Notes under the pieces: model-generated | The model's input: the letters and a program-made list of their open reading frames with translations, nothing else | Database searches by the model: none | Told to the model about the DNA's origin: nothing | Shown here: positions 16,540-25,038 of the stretch, piece after piece | Position numbering within the stretch: position 1 is the stretch's first letter | How the letters are laid out: each line of letters opens with the position of its first letter | NCBI RefSeq assembly: GCF_003987655.1 | Contig: NZ_NGKC01000002.1 | Location: forward strand, 124,001 to 188,000 | Length of the DNA stretch: 64,000 bases | Direction: 5' to 3' | From: Vagococcus acidifermentans | Lineage (GTDB): Bacteria; Bacillota; Bacilli; Lactobacillales; Vagococcaceae | Program-made: the position numbers and the translations under genes

Positions 16540-17706
16540 TTAATCACGATGTATCATTAGCGCCAAACCGATACCGCCGCCGACACAAAGGGAGGCGATG
16601 CCGGTTTGTTTATCATAGTCGTTCAGCTGATGGACCAGCGACGTGAGGATACGGGCACCGGAAGCGCCGATTGGATGGCCGAGAGCAATGGCTCCGCCGT
16701 GGATATTCGTGCGTTCATGCGGCAGATTCAGGTCCTGCATCACTGCCAAGGATTGTGATGCAAATGCCTCGTTGATTTCATATAAATCAATGTCAGACAC
16801 TGTTTTGCCGGTTTTTTTCAAGAGATTTTTGATGGCGTAATAAGGTGCATAGCCCATGTAGTCGGGTTCATTGCCGATTTCCACATAACTGCCGAGAACA
16901 GCTAGATAAGGAATGTTTTCGTTATCTGCTTTTTCTTTTGACATCAGGATGAGCACACTGGCGCCGTCATTGATAGTTGAAGCATTGCCGGCAGTGACCG
17001 TCCCGTTTTCTTTGAAAACAGTGCGGAGCGTGCTTAATTTTTCCAATGTGCTGTTTCCGCGGATGCCTTCATCATGCGCCAGCACCGTCCCGTCTTTCAA
17101 AACAACAGGCACGATTTCATTGGCGAATTTTCTGCTGCGCGTTGCTTCGGCTGCTTTCATCTGAGACTCAAGGGCAAAGCGGTCTTGTGCTTCACGTGAG
17201 ATATGGTATTTTTCAGCCACGTTTTCTGCTGTGATACCCATGTGTTTTTTCGTGAAGATATCCGTCAAGCCGTCATGAATCATGGAATCGATCAAGTTTT
17301 CTTCAATCGCCTCATCTTTTAAAGCACGCGGCAGGAGATACGGCGCCTGACTCATGCTTTCCACACCGCCAACCACTACCACATCGCTTTCGCCGAGCTG
17401 GATAGCTTGTTTGCCGAGAATCACGGCTTTTAAACCGGAACCGCAGACTTCATTGATAGTCATGGCGGGTTTGGTGAATGAGATGCCGGCATGGACGAGA
17501 ATTTGACGGGCGATGTTTTGACCGAGGCCAGCCTGAAGAACATTTCCTAAAATCACTTGGTCGACTTCGTCAGGAGAGATGCCCGAGCGCTTGAGCGCTT
17601 CTATTGTAGTGAGCGTTCCCAGTTCGACAGGGGAGATATCCGCAAATGCTCCATTAAATTTTCCAATGGGTGTGCGCACAGCACTGACAATGACAACTTC
17701 TTGCAT
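16540..17706 (-). CDS. acetyl-CoA C-acetyltransferase (thiolase)
   Basis: 388 residues, full length for thiolase II. The active-site Cys sits in NEVCGSGLKAV (~88), the His in ALGHPIGASGAR (~347) and the second Cys in SLCVGGGIG (~377). It condenses two acetyl-CoA into acetoacetyl-CoA, the first step of the mevalonate route. GGAAGGGGG lies before the ATG. Its place between mvaS and mvaA shows it serves mevalonate synthesis rather than fatty-acid oxidation. Confidence 0.95.
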   Translation of the reverse strand: MQEVVIVSAVRTPIGKFNGAFADISPVELGTLTTIEALKRSGISPDEVDQVILGNVLQAGLGQNIARQILVHAGISFTKPAMTINEVCGSGLKAVILGKQAIQLGESDVVVVGGVESMSQAPYLLPRALKDEAIEENLIDSMIHDGLTDIFTKKHMGITAENVAEKYHISREAQDRFALESQMKAAEATRSRKFANEIVPVVLKDGTVLAHDEGIRGNSTLEKLSTLRTVFKENGTVTAGNASTINDGASVLILMSKEKADNENIPYLAVLGSYVEIGNEPDYMGYAPYYAIKNLLKKTGKTVSDIDLYEINEAFASQSLAVMQDLNLPHERTNIHGGAIALGHPIGASGARILTSLVHQLNDYDKQTGIASLCVGGGIGLALMIHRD

Positions 17707-17723
17707 ACTGTCGTCCCCCTTCC

Positions 17724-18893
17724 TTAATTCCTGCTGGCATAATGTCGTTTATGTCCAATGATTTTTTCCAAATAAAAGCGCCCGTTATCATAGTCGTTTT
17801 CCAGCGTGATGTCCTGACCGTCCTGAGGCAGGACTTCCGAGAAAATCCGCTCATACTGCGCAACAGTCAGCCGAGTGCGGCTGTCAAGCATGCCTTGGTG
17901 AGCCGTCCGGTCAATTTGCCGGTCAAATCCGTCAGCGAGGATGCCGCTGAACATCTCGCCGACTGCGCCTGAGCCGTAACTGAAAAAGCCGATACGCTGA
18001 CCGGGCTGCAGTTCGTTATGATGGTCCAGCAGTGATATCAGGCCGAGATACAATGAACCTGTGTAAATATTGCCGACTTCTTTTGTGTAACTTGTGCTGA
18101 AATCGTAGTTTTTCCATAACCGCTTTTGTGTATTGTCAGAAGCGTTGCCTATAACTGTCTGCAAAGCTTTTTTGCCCATTTTGGAATAAGGCAGATGGAA
18201 ACAAAACGCTTCAAAGTCTTCAAGACTGTAACCGCTCCTGCGCTGATACTCTGCCCAGATGCTCTGGAAAAAGTGGATATACGCTTCATTGGAAAATTTT
18301 CCGTCGACAAAAGCGGTATCGCTGTAATTCGGCCGCCAGAAATCGAATATATTGTCTGTTCGTGCAACCGAATCATCTTCTAAGATTAAAATACGGGGAT
18401 TGCTGCTGACCAGCATTGCGACCGCACCGGCTCCTTGAGTGACTTCGCCGGAAGTCGCAAGCCCGTAACGGGATATATCAGAGGCAATGACCAGTGCTTT
18501 CCGCTCCGGATGGCGGGCCACGTAATCACGTGCCTGCATCAGCCCCGCAGTTGCCCCGTAGCATGCCTGTTTGATTTCATATGATTTAGCGAAGGGTTGA
18601 ATACCTAACAGCTGGTGCACATAGATTGCACCGGCTTTGGAATAGTCGGTACCTGACTCAGTGCCGAGAATCACCAAGTCGATTAACGCGGCATCTGACT
18701 CATCAACTATCGGAAACGCAGCATTGGCAGCTAAAGCGACAGTGTCTTGCGTAATCGGCGGCACGGCCATCTTGTTTTGACCAATCCCAATGGTAAATTT
18801 ATTTGGGTCTATGCCTCGGTGTTCCGCTAAATCGACCAGGTCAACGTAAAGATTTGGTGTAAAAAAATTAATTTTATCAATCCCTACTGTCAT
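17724..18893 (-). CDS. mvaS: hydroxymethylglutaryl-CoA synthase
   Basis: 389 residues from ATG 18893; an in-frame GTG at 18902 overlaps the AGAGAG ribosome site. The catalytic Cys is in IKQACYGATAGL (~111), Glu near the start of the second fold, and His in the FHLPYSKMGKKAL region. It joins acetoacetyl-CoA and acetyl-CoA to HMG-CoA. First gene of the operon, 17 nt before the thiolase. Length and motifs match MvaS of gram-positive cocci. Confidence 0.95.
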   Translation of the reverse strand: MTVGIDKINFFTPNLYVDLVDLAEHRGIDPNKFTIGIGQNKMAVPPITQDTVALAANAAFPIVDESDAALIDLVILGTESGTDYSKAGAIYVHQLLGIQPFAKSYEIKQACYGATAGLMQARDYVARHPERKALVIASDISRYGLATSGEVTQGAGAVAMLVSSNPRILILEDDSVARTDNIFDFWRPNYSDTAFVDGKFSNEAYIHFFQSIWAEYQRRSGYSLEDFEAFCFHLPYSKMGKKALQTVIGNASDNTQKRLWKNYDFSTSYTKEVGNIYTGSLYLGLISLLDHHNELQPGQRIGFFSYGSGAVGEMFSGILADGFDRQIDRTAHQGMLDSRTRLTVAQYERIFSEVLPQDGQDITLENDYDNGRFYLEKIIGHKRHYASRN

Positions 18894-18934
18894 ACTATTC
18901 ACTCTCTCTATTGTTTTTCATTTACTCCATGAGA

Positions 18935-18963
18935 ATTCTACCATAGTTTGACAAGTAACTAAA
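18935..18963 (-). promoter_or_regulatory. promoter of the mevalonate operon
   Basis: Read on the minus strand: TTTAGT, 17 bp, TAGAAT with an extended TGG just before the -10. It gives a leader of ~35 nt before mvaS. Confidence 0.55.
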
Positions 18964-19052
18964 ATTGATTGTCTGCTTTTTAAAGATAACTTAAATAACT
19001 TATGAAATCTTTAGCGGAAATACAGCCCACAACGTTTCGCAAAACGGCGGAC

Positions 19053-19874
19053 TTAAATCCTGAGTGCTTTTTGGCGATAATGTTTGTATAAGACGGCGAA
19101 TTTGCTGGTGTTTTTAGGCTGCCACGGTTTATTTTTCCCGCAGTAATGAAGAAATACGGTGTGCTCCATGATCCAGTCGAGAGTCGCTTCCCCTTCGGAC
19201 AGCATTTTATAGATAGTGTAATACCTGACATCGTAATTATAAAGTGTATCAGTCAGCGGCAGCGTGTCTTTACCATACAGTCCGTTTAACACGTCCTGGT
19301 CAGGCAGCAGCAAGGTCAAGGCGTTATCAGCTATGTACCGGTAGACATCTTCCTTGAAAACTGTCCGGCGGATGTTTTCAAGATTCATCAGCAAGACACC
19401 TGAATTGTAGTACCCTTTGTTTTCATAAGTGCCTAAGCGGATTTTATTGACGGTATCCGTGACGCCGGTAACGCTCGGATGATAACAAGCGGCGTACAAA
19501 TAATCAGAGACGTCTGTTTGATAAATCTTTGCTAGGCTGTTGATACACAAAATATCGGCATCCAGGTAAAGAATGCGCGTGACTTCTTGCGGCAGCAGCG
19601 AGTGGGCGAGCAGCCGGTAATAAATGGTTTCAGGATATCTTTTGGAAACAGGGGCGTCGGCGAACCAGTCAGCCGGCACATTGACCGGATATAACTGCGC
19701 ATCAAAGCGGGTGCAAAATCGTTCTAACTCTGATATCTGGTCTGCGGTCAAATCATTGTTAAGCACATAAATGTCGAATGTATGCGAATTGTTTTCAAAG
19801 ATGGAATATAAAGTTGTTTTCAGCTGGTTAAAAAAAGTACTGTTAATCGCGAATAAGAGATTCATTCGGTCCAT
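19053..19874 (-). CDS. glycosyltransferase family 8 protein
   Basis: 273 residues from ATG 19874, behind GGGAGGG. The GT8 pattern is N-terminal NLLFAINSTFFNQLKTTLYS, metal-binding DxD in YLDADILC (~100), YNSGVLLMNL, and the C-terminal HYCGKNKPW. Such enzymes move glucose or galactose from a nucleotide sugar to lipopolysaccharide, teichoic-acid or glycoprotein acceptors. The acceptor cannot be inferred. It stands alone upstream of mvaS in the same direction. Confidence 0.88.
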   Translation of the reverse strand: MDRMNLLFAINSTFFNQLKTTLYSIFENNSHTFDIYVLNNDLTADQISELERFCTRFDAQLYPVNVPADWFADAPVSKRYPETIYYRLLAHSLLPQEVTRILYLDADILCINSLAKIYQTDVSDYLYAACYHPSVTGVTDTVNKIRLGTYENKGYYNSGVLLMNLENIRRTVFKEDVYRYIADNALTLLLPDQDVLNGLYGKDTLPLTDTLYNYDVRYYTIYKMLSEGEATLDWIMEHTVFLHYCGKNKPWQPKNTSKFAVLYKHYRQKALRI

Positions 19875-19903
19875 GTATTTCCCTCCCAATAACAAGTACA
19901 GTT

Positions 19904-19939
19904 ATTATAACATGAAAAATTTTGCAGATAAGGTATAAT
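19904..19939. promoter_or_regulatory. overlapping divergent promoters
   Basis: TATAAT lies on the minus strand (19904-19909) for the glycosyltransferase and on the plus strand (19934-19939) for the lipoprotein gene. Their -35 regions overlap each other's -10 and are weak. Confidence 0.45.
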
Positions 19940-19970
19940 TAAGTAAAAACAAGGGGAGGAGGAGAACGTC

Positions 19971-20597
19971 ATGAGAAAAACAGTTAAAGCAGGGGTGCTG
20001 GCAGCCGGTGCGTTATTCTTTTTGGCAAGCTGTCAAACGCAATCCACAGAAACTCAACCCGTTTCGTCGTCAACAGCCGGTGAATCCAGCACACTGGAGA
20101 CAAGCAGTCCGAAAGTTGAAGAAAGCCGTCAAGATACCGCCTCAGAGGTACCGCATGATGTGAATGAGCTGTTTGCCAAGGCCGTTGACATGTATCGAGC
20201 AACGTTTCCTGACAGCGACATCACATCGGTCAGTTATGATATATCCCGGGTTGCCGATAAGTATGAAATCGAAGGGGTAGACGATGAGACGGAATACAGT
20301 CTGTCATTATTTGCAGATACGTTTGACATCAAAGAAATGGAGCAGGAATCATTGGATGATGATGAGCGCGGCGGTGTGAAGCGTTCGCAGGAAAAACTGG
20401 ACATGGCAAAATTACTGCCGGTGCAAGAGGTCATCAATCTGGCGGAAGCCGAGGTCGGCAAGGGGCAGCAAGTTGAGTGGGAAGTGACAAAAGATGACGG
20501 GCTGACTGTCTGGGAAGTGGATATCAGATTAGACAATAACAGTGTCGAGGTTACGATTGATAACGACAGCAAACGCCTCATCGAGGTTGACCGTTAA
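19971..20597 (+). CDS. lipoprotein with C-terminal PepSY-like domain
   Basis: 208 residues. A lipoprotein signal ends at FLASC (Cys ~22), followed by a Ser/Thr/Glu-rich linker to ~60, then two alpha/beta segments. The last (~145-208, with NLAEAEVGKGQQVEWEV and WEVDIRLDNNSVEVTID) has the PepSY pattern. PepSY domains are linked to peptidase inhibition or surface regulation. GGGGAGGAGGAG lies before the ATG. Monocistronic, closed by a strong terminator. Confidence 0.8.
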   Translation: MRKTVKAGVLAAGALFFLASCQTQSTETQPVSSSTAGESSTLETSSPKVEESRQDTASEVPHDVNELFAKAVDMYRATFPDSDITSVSYDISRVADKYEIEGVDDETEYSLSLFADTFDIKEMEQESLDDDERGGVKRSQEKLDMAKLLPVQEVINLAEAEVGKGQQVEWEVTKDDGLTVWEVDIRLDNNSVEVTIDNDSKRLIEVDR

Positions 20598-20607
20598 ACA
20601 AAAAGAG

Positions 20608-20644
20608 AACGCCGGACTGCTGAAAAGCTGCCGGCGTTTTTTTT
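20608..20644. terminator. intrinsic terminator
   Basis: AACGCCGG pairs with CCGGCGTT, with an inner AGC/GCT pairing, followed by a T8 run. It lies between converging genes. Confidence 0.9.
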
Positions 20645-20646
20645 AT

Positions 20647-21273
20647 TCATCCGCCCGTGAGCCGTTTCATCAACGGTTTGGCGGCTCTTTCATTCCAAAA
20701 ATCAATCAGCGGTCCGGTGAAAAATGCGCTGATAATTGTCCCGATACCGACTGGTCCGCCAAAGATTATGGCAATCACCGCGGCTAGCGTATCTTGTATG
20801 ATACGCACGATTTTAAATTTGACGTGTGTCTGGTCGACAATCACCGGTGAAATGGCGTCATAAGGCGAAATCCCCAGTTGCGCCGTCATATATAATGAAA
20901 TACCGAACGTGAAAATAAGGATTCCCAAAATCAGAAAAGCGGCCTGCCAGAGCAGTGTCAGCGAAAAAGTGATGGCATCAGCAATCAAATGATAGAAGTG
21001 CTCAATCAGAAAACCAATCAGCGTCATGTTGACAATGGTGCCAAGCCCGATATACTTTTTGCCGAAGAAAAAAATAACTATCAGCACGGATATGTTAAAG
21101 CCCAGCATAAAAACACCTAGGCTGATGCCCAGCTGATGACTGAGGGCAAAGCCGCAAGCCGTGAGCGGGTCGATTCCAACATTGCCGGCCCTTAAAACAC
21201 CCGAGCCAAAGGCAATAAAAATGACACCCGTCAAGGCAAAAAGAAAGCGAACAGCAAGGTCAGAGTTTTTCAT
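20647..21273 (-). CDS. YczE/YitT-like integral membrane protein
   Basis: 208 residues from ATG 21273 (AGGAGG upstream on the minus strand). About five membrane helices. The pattern GVLRAGNVGIDPLTACGFAL near 25-45 and TAQLGISPYDAI near 125-136 is typical of the YczE family. B. subtilis YczE affects surfactin production post-transcriptionally; the general role is unknown. Single gene, converging with the lipoprotein gene. Confidence 0.75.
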   Translation of the reverse strand: MKNSDLAVRFLFALTGVIFIAFGSGVLRAGNVGIDPLTACGFALSHQLGISLGVFMLGFNISVLIVIFFFGKKYIGLGTIVNMTLIGFLIEHFYHLIADAITFSLTLLWQAAFLILGILIFTFGISLYMTAQLGISPYDAISPVIVDQTHVKFKIVRIIQDTLAAVIAIIFGGPVGIGTIISAFFTGPLIDFWNERAAKPLMKRLTGG

Positions 21274-21523
21274 AGATACCTCCTGAATTCGTTTTAACAC
21301 GTTTTATCTTATCATAAATCGGCAGAAAGTCATTGTGATTTGTTAAGGAATTGATTAATTCATCGTGATGAATCATCCGACTGTCTTGTTTTTTTGAAAG
21401 GGCAGGTTGTAAGTTCGTAAAAGCACGATTAAACACAGCTTTTTGTGTCGTGGATACTGTTTCCGGAAAGTTGTGATTGCTGTTTTTTTATCAATATGCT
21501 ACACTCTTTTTAGATTGAATAAG
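21274..21523 (+). promoter_or_regulatory. intergenic region with promoter of the lysine-riboswitch leader
   Basis: The promoter is TTGCTG (21477-21482), 17 bp, TACACT (21500-21505), giving a start near 21512 just before the riboswitch. The rest holds no recognised element. Confidence 0.6.
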
Positions 21524-21690
21524 AAGTAGAGGTTGCGGTGCATCAGAGTAGCTGAGGGAGTGGGCACACAAGGAAATTAGCGAAAGGTAATCATCGCCGA
21601 ATTTCAACTGTTGGCAAACGGTTGAAATGGTGGAAAGGAGAATATCCTTTTCACTCATTCTTTAGATAGAATGGTGCTATCTTGATTAAA
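21524..21690 (+). ncRNA. lysine riboswitch (L-box) aptamer
   Basis: The conserved L-box core is present in order: AGAGGTTGCG (21529-21538), AGAGTAG (21545-21551), AAGGAA then GCGAAAGG, and TCGCCGAA with the GCGA/TCGC helix between. After these come two further hairpins: one with stem ATTTCAAC/GTTGAAAT, and one with stem TGGAAAGG/CCTTTTCA. This is the class I lysine aptamer of Firmicutes lysC and lysP leaders. The 3' boundary is approximate. Lysine binding should favour the terminator at 21699-21728 and shut off the symporter gene. Confidence 0.85.
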
Positions 21691-21698
21691 GTATTAAT

Positions 21699-21728
21699 TA
21701 AAGACTAGCAGCGGCTGGTCTTTTTTTT
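21699..21728 (+). terminator. riboswitch-controlled terminator
   Basis: AAAGACTAGC pairs with GCTGGTCTTT (one G-U) around a short loop, followed by T8, right before the ribosome site of the symporter gene. Confidence 0.85.
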
Positions 21729-21749
21729 AGTGGAAAGGAAGTGCTGTTT

Positions 21750-22988
21750 GTGCAATTGATAAAAAACAACAAAGGTTCTCTGCTGATGTTGCTCGGGGTG
21801 ACGCTTGGCGGTCTGTTCGGGGTCTTTTTCGGGGATTTGACGGTTTATGTCAAACCTATTGGCGAAATTTTCCTGAATGCGATGTATGTTTTAATCGTTC
21901 CTCTGGTTTTTCTCAGCCTGGTGAATGCCATTACAAGCACAAAAGAAATCAACCGGCTTGGAAAAATCCTGTCAACGACGCTGCTGGTGTTTTTAACGAC
22001 CGCTGTGGTGATGGGTGTGATTTCTTACATTGTCGTTTATTTTTACAATCCTTTTGAAGGCATTGACACAGAGCAAGTGCGCGGTTTGATGGGAGAAGCG
22101 GCTCAGCAGGAAACACACAGTCTGGGAGAGATCATCGTCAATACATTTACCGTGTCCAACTTTTTGGATTTGTTTGACAAATCCCATCTGCTGCAGCTGA
22201 TTTTCTTTTCCATTTTTCTCGGCATTGCGCTGATTCTTGTGGGGGAAGCGGCTGAACCATCCATTAAAGTCATCCGTTCAGCCAATGAGGTGACGATGAA
22301 ACTGGTGGAGCTGTTGATGAAAGTCGCCCCTGTCGGTTTGGGCTGCTACTTTGCGTATACGATTGGTGACTTGGGTACACAGATTTTAGGCGGTTACGTG
22401 AAATCATTGATTCTTTATATTGTCATCACACTGGTGTATTATTTCGGTATGTTCAGTCTATATGCGTTTCTCTCCGGCGGGAGCAAAGGAGTTCGGCTGT
22501 TTTGGCGCAATGCGGCGGAGCCTTCATTGATAGCTCTGGCGACAGCAAGCAGTTCAGCTTCCATCCCGGCCAATTTGATAGCGACTAAAAAAATGGGTGT
22601 GCCCGACGATATTGCAGAAACGGTGATTCCTCTGGGAGCGAATACCCACAAGGACGGCTCTGTTTTAGGCGGCATGCTGAAAATCATTTTCCTGTACACG
22701 ATTTTCGGCAAAGATTATCATAGTATTTCCCAAGCCTTTATCGTGATTGCTGTGGCGCTGATTGTCGGTGTCGTTATCGGTTCGATTCCAAGCGGAGGCC
22801 TGACAGCCGAGCTGCTGATTGTGACGCTATTCGGATTCCCGTTGGAAATGATTCCTGCAGTGGTCATCATCAGTACCATCATTGATATTCCGGCCACTTT
22901 ATTGAATTCAACGGGCAACACTGTGTGCGCCATGTTAGTGAGCCGCATTGTGGAAGGCAAAGACTGGCTGCAAAAAGTTGATATTTAA
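21750..22988 (+). CDS. DAACS-family symporter under lysine-riboswitch control; atypical substrate site
   Basis: 412 residues from GTG 21750 (GGAAAGGAAG at 21732-21741; the GTG at 21741 overlaps it). DAACS fold with ~8 helices and two hairpins: serine-rich HP1 (ATASSSASIPANL), TM7 and HP2. The near-invariant NMDGT of TM7 reads THKDGS (299-304). In TM8, aligned with the archaeal GltPh, the Arg that binds the acidic side chain (R397) is Ala and D405 is Asn, while the amino-binding Asp (D379 here), Thr and Asn remain. It should therefore not be a glutamate/aspartate carrier. With the lysine riboswitch upstream, transport of lysine or a related amino acid is the best inference. Confidence 0.85.
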   Translation: MQLIKNNKGSLLMLLGVTLGGLFGVFFGDLTVYVKPIGEIFLNAMYVLIVPLVFLSLVNAITSTKEINRLGKILSTTLLVFLTTAVVMGVISYIVVYFYNPFEGIDTEQVRGLMGEAAQQETHSLGEIIVNTFTVSNFLDLFDKSHLLQLIFFSIFLGIALILVGEAAEPSIKVIRSANEVTMKLVELLMKVAPVGLGCYFAYTIGDLGTQILGGYVKSLILYIVITLVYYFGMFSLYAFLSGGSKGVRLFWRNAAEPSLIALATASSSASIPANLIATKKMGVPDDIAETVIPLGANTHKDGSVLGGMLKIIFLYTIFGKDYHSISQAFIVIAVALIVGVVIGSIPSGGLTAELLIVTLFGFPLEMIPAVVIISTIIDIPATLLNSTGNTVCAMLVSRIVEGKDWLQKVDI

Positions 22989-23002
22989 AGGCAAGCCAAA
23001 AT

Positions 23003-23046
23003 AAACCAGCCTGCAAGAAGAAGTTGTTTCTTGCAAGCTGGTTTTT
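23003..23046. terminator. intrinsic terminator after the symporter gene
   Basis: AACCAGCCTGCAAGAA pairs with TTCTTGCAAGCTGGTT (one mismatch), followed by T5. Confidence 0.85.
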
Positions 23047-23065
23047 ATGTTGTGCACATGTGCTG

Positions 23066-23923
23066 TTAAAACGACCGTCCGCCGCCCCCACCGCCAAATC
23101 CGCCGCTGGTGGTGCTGCGTCCACCGCCGCTGCCGCCCCCGCCTGAGGACGTTTTTTTGGGGATTCGCCGCGTGGTGACAAATTCATTGGTTTTAATATC
23201 AGTTGACTCAGACAAAGTCAGGGAGCTGTTTTCCTGAAAGTGATAGGTATAGACCTTGCCCCGCATATTGTAGCGGCGGCTCACGGTGAAAAAGGCCGCC
23301 GTACCAGCCGCAATGGCGAGTATCCCGGCTAAACCTATTTCAAGAGCGGTCAACGATTTGTATCGGATGATTTTTCCGGTATCTTCATCATACTCATACT
23401 GGCCTTTCGGAACGCCCTTCTGATAGTTGGCCAGAATGCCGCTGCCGAAAGTGTCAAGCGCAGACAGATAGTCGCCGGCTGACATTGCGTCCAGCAAGTC
23501 GTCCAACAGTGAGTCGATGCGCTTATCGGTCATATAGACAATCATTTTGCCGTGCGTGATGATGTCATATTTCCGTTCAGCCATGTCAATAATCAGCATG
23601 GCGCCGTCTTGATTTTTGCCGAAACCCAGTTGGTGTTCAGTAAAAAAAGACTTGCCGTAATCAACATAATCGCCGTCGGCTTCTCCGTTTAACGTCAGTG
23701 CAGTGATTTGCATATTGATATCAGCGGATATAGCGGCGAACCGTTCTTCCAGCACCAGACGTTCATCGTCAGTGAACAGACCGACGTTGTCAAAAATGTA
23801 CTGATTGTCGTTGCCTGAAGGGGTACGCGCCGTTTCGGCTTTAGCGACGCGGGGCAACAAGAGTATCAGGCTGAAAGCCAGCAGCACTGTCAGACAGAGC
23901 GTTCGCAGTTTTGTTACAACCAT
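23066..23923 (-). CDS. ydjH: TPM-domain protein (YdjH-like), exported, with glycine-rich tail
   Basis: 285 residues. Signal peptide ~1-28, TPM domain ~40-170 (NQYIFDNVGLFTDDERLVLE start, FGKNQDGAMLIIDMAERKYD core), a membrane helix near 200-220, a basic segment, and a tail of Gly/Ser/Arg ending GGFGGGGGGRSF. TPM domains include phosphatase-like and membrane-complex proteins. Its ATG overlaps the ydjG-like stop by 10 nt. In B. subtilis YdjGHI act with PspA in envelope stress. Confidence 0.82.
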   Translation of the reverse strand: MVVTKLRTLCLTVLLAFSLILLLPRVAKAETARTPSGNDNQYIFDNVGLFTDDERLVLEERFAAISADINMQITALTLNGEADGDYVDYGKSFFTEHQLGFGKNQDGAMLIIDMAERKYDIITHGKMIVYMTDKRIDSLLDDLLDAMSAGDYLSALDTFGSGILANYQKGVPKGQYEYDEDTGKIIRYKSLTALEIGLAGILAIAAGTAAFFTVSRRYNMRGKVYTYHFQENSSLTLSESTDIKTNEFVTTRRIPKKTSSGGGGSGGGRSTTSGGFGGGGGGRSF

Positions 23924-25026
23924 AGCAGAAAGTACCCCCCTATTAGCGCAAGAGCAAACACGGACAGGCCAATACCGAGGGACAGGAAGCCGAGTTTTTT
24001 CTTGTCCAACGGCAAGATACCGCCAATTTTGCCTGTCTGACCGTTCATCGCATAGTAGTATATTTTTTTATCGCCGCGCGCACGGTAAGTCAGCAGCCAA
24101 ACCGGCAGCAAGGTGTAAGTCTTTGTTTCCTCTGTGATGTTGGCGTCAGTCCGCTGTACAGTCACTGTTGCATAACCGGAGACTGTCTGTTTGAGAATAC
24201 TGCCGGTGTAATCGGTCAGCTCGCGCGTTATTTCTTCTTTTAAATCTTGATAGGCTATGTCCCTTTTTTCTGCTTGAAACCCGGCCAGATACTGTGATTT
24301 GAACGGGACAGCTTCATTGACCTGAAAAGGCAGGACCGCTTCAATCATTTTTTGCGCCTGGTTTTTCGACAAGGCATTTTTAATCAGAGCCTTAAACGTC
24401 AGCAGTCCTTTTCGGATAATCGAATAATGGGTTGTCCGGGTGTATTCGATGTCACCGACCCGCCAGACAGAGACACGGGTCGCTTTTGCCTGCATGGCGC
24501 CGTTCAATGTCGAATCGACCAGCCAATAAGGAAAGTATACACCGGTCAACTTCTCAACTTGCTGTTTGTTGAAAAAATCTTTCGGGATAAATTTTTTATG
24601 ACTCGTCCATGCGAGAAATTGTTTGACTGCCTCTTCTTTTCCGATTTTAAAAGGCAAGACCGTGTCTGGCAGAAATTCACCGGAGATTCTGCCGGAAAGC
24701 ACGACTGGATTATGGCAGTAGTAGCAAAACGTCGCAGCAGTCGTCGCGTCTGTTGCAATTTCGGCACCGCAGCTCGGGCACAGAAATAAATCAATCGCCG
24801 ACTCGGCAGGCTTAGAGGCTGCCGAGTCGGAAGGAGAGGTGCTGCGGGTCTGCTGGTCGTCGGTATCACTTGCTTCTGCTGTTGTTTGCTGCTGTTTTTC
24901 AAAAGCCAGCACATCACTTTCGCTGAATGTGCTCAAGCAGTAATCGCAGTGAAACTGTTGCGACTCGGTATTGAATGTCAGCGGACCGCCGCAGTTGGGA
25001 CATTTATGTGTAATGACTTCATCCAT
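23914..25026 (-). CDS. ydjG: zinc-ribbon membrane protein (YdjG-like)
   Basis: 370 residues from ATG 25026. A GTG at 25038 directly follows the upstream stop, but AGGTGG is 8 nt before 25026. The N-terminal zinc ribbon is CPNCGG...CDYC (~9-31), a second one CPSCGAE...CYYC (~83-105); then a soluble domain and one C-terminal membrane helix (LSLGIGLSVFALALIGGYFL). Middle gene of the ydjI-ydjG-ydjH-like operon. The TFIIB-type ribbons suggest protein binding rather than DNA binding. Confidence 0.82.
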   Translation of the reverse strand: MDEVITHKCPNCGGPLTFNTESQQFHCDYCLSTFSESDVLAFEKQQQTTAEASDTDDQQTRSTSPSDSAASKPAESAIDLFLCPSCGAEIATDATTAATFCYYCHNPVVLSGRISGEFLPDTVLPFKIGKEEAVKQFLAWTSHKKFIPKDFFNKQQVEKLTGVYFPYWLVDSTLNGAMQAKATRVSVWRVGDIEYTRTTHYSIIRKGLLTFKALIKNALSKNQAQKMIEAVLPFQVNEAVPFKSQYLAGFQAEKRDIAYQDLKEEITRELTDYTGSILKQTVSGYATVTVQRTDANITEETKTYTLLPVWLLTYRARGDKKIYYYAMNGQTGKIGGILPLDKKKLGFLSLGIGLSVFALALIGGYFLLWL

Positions 25027-25038
25027 GAGAGCCGCCAC

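Noticed and set aside
24352-24789. 145-codon plus-strand frame inside the ydjG-like gene
   Set aside because: Antisense shadow; the opposite strand has zinc ribbons and clear gene overlaps.
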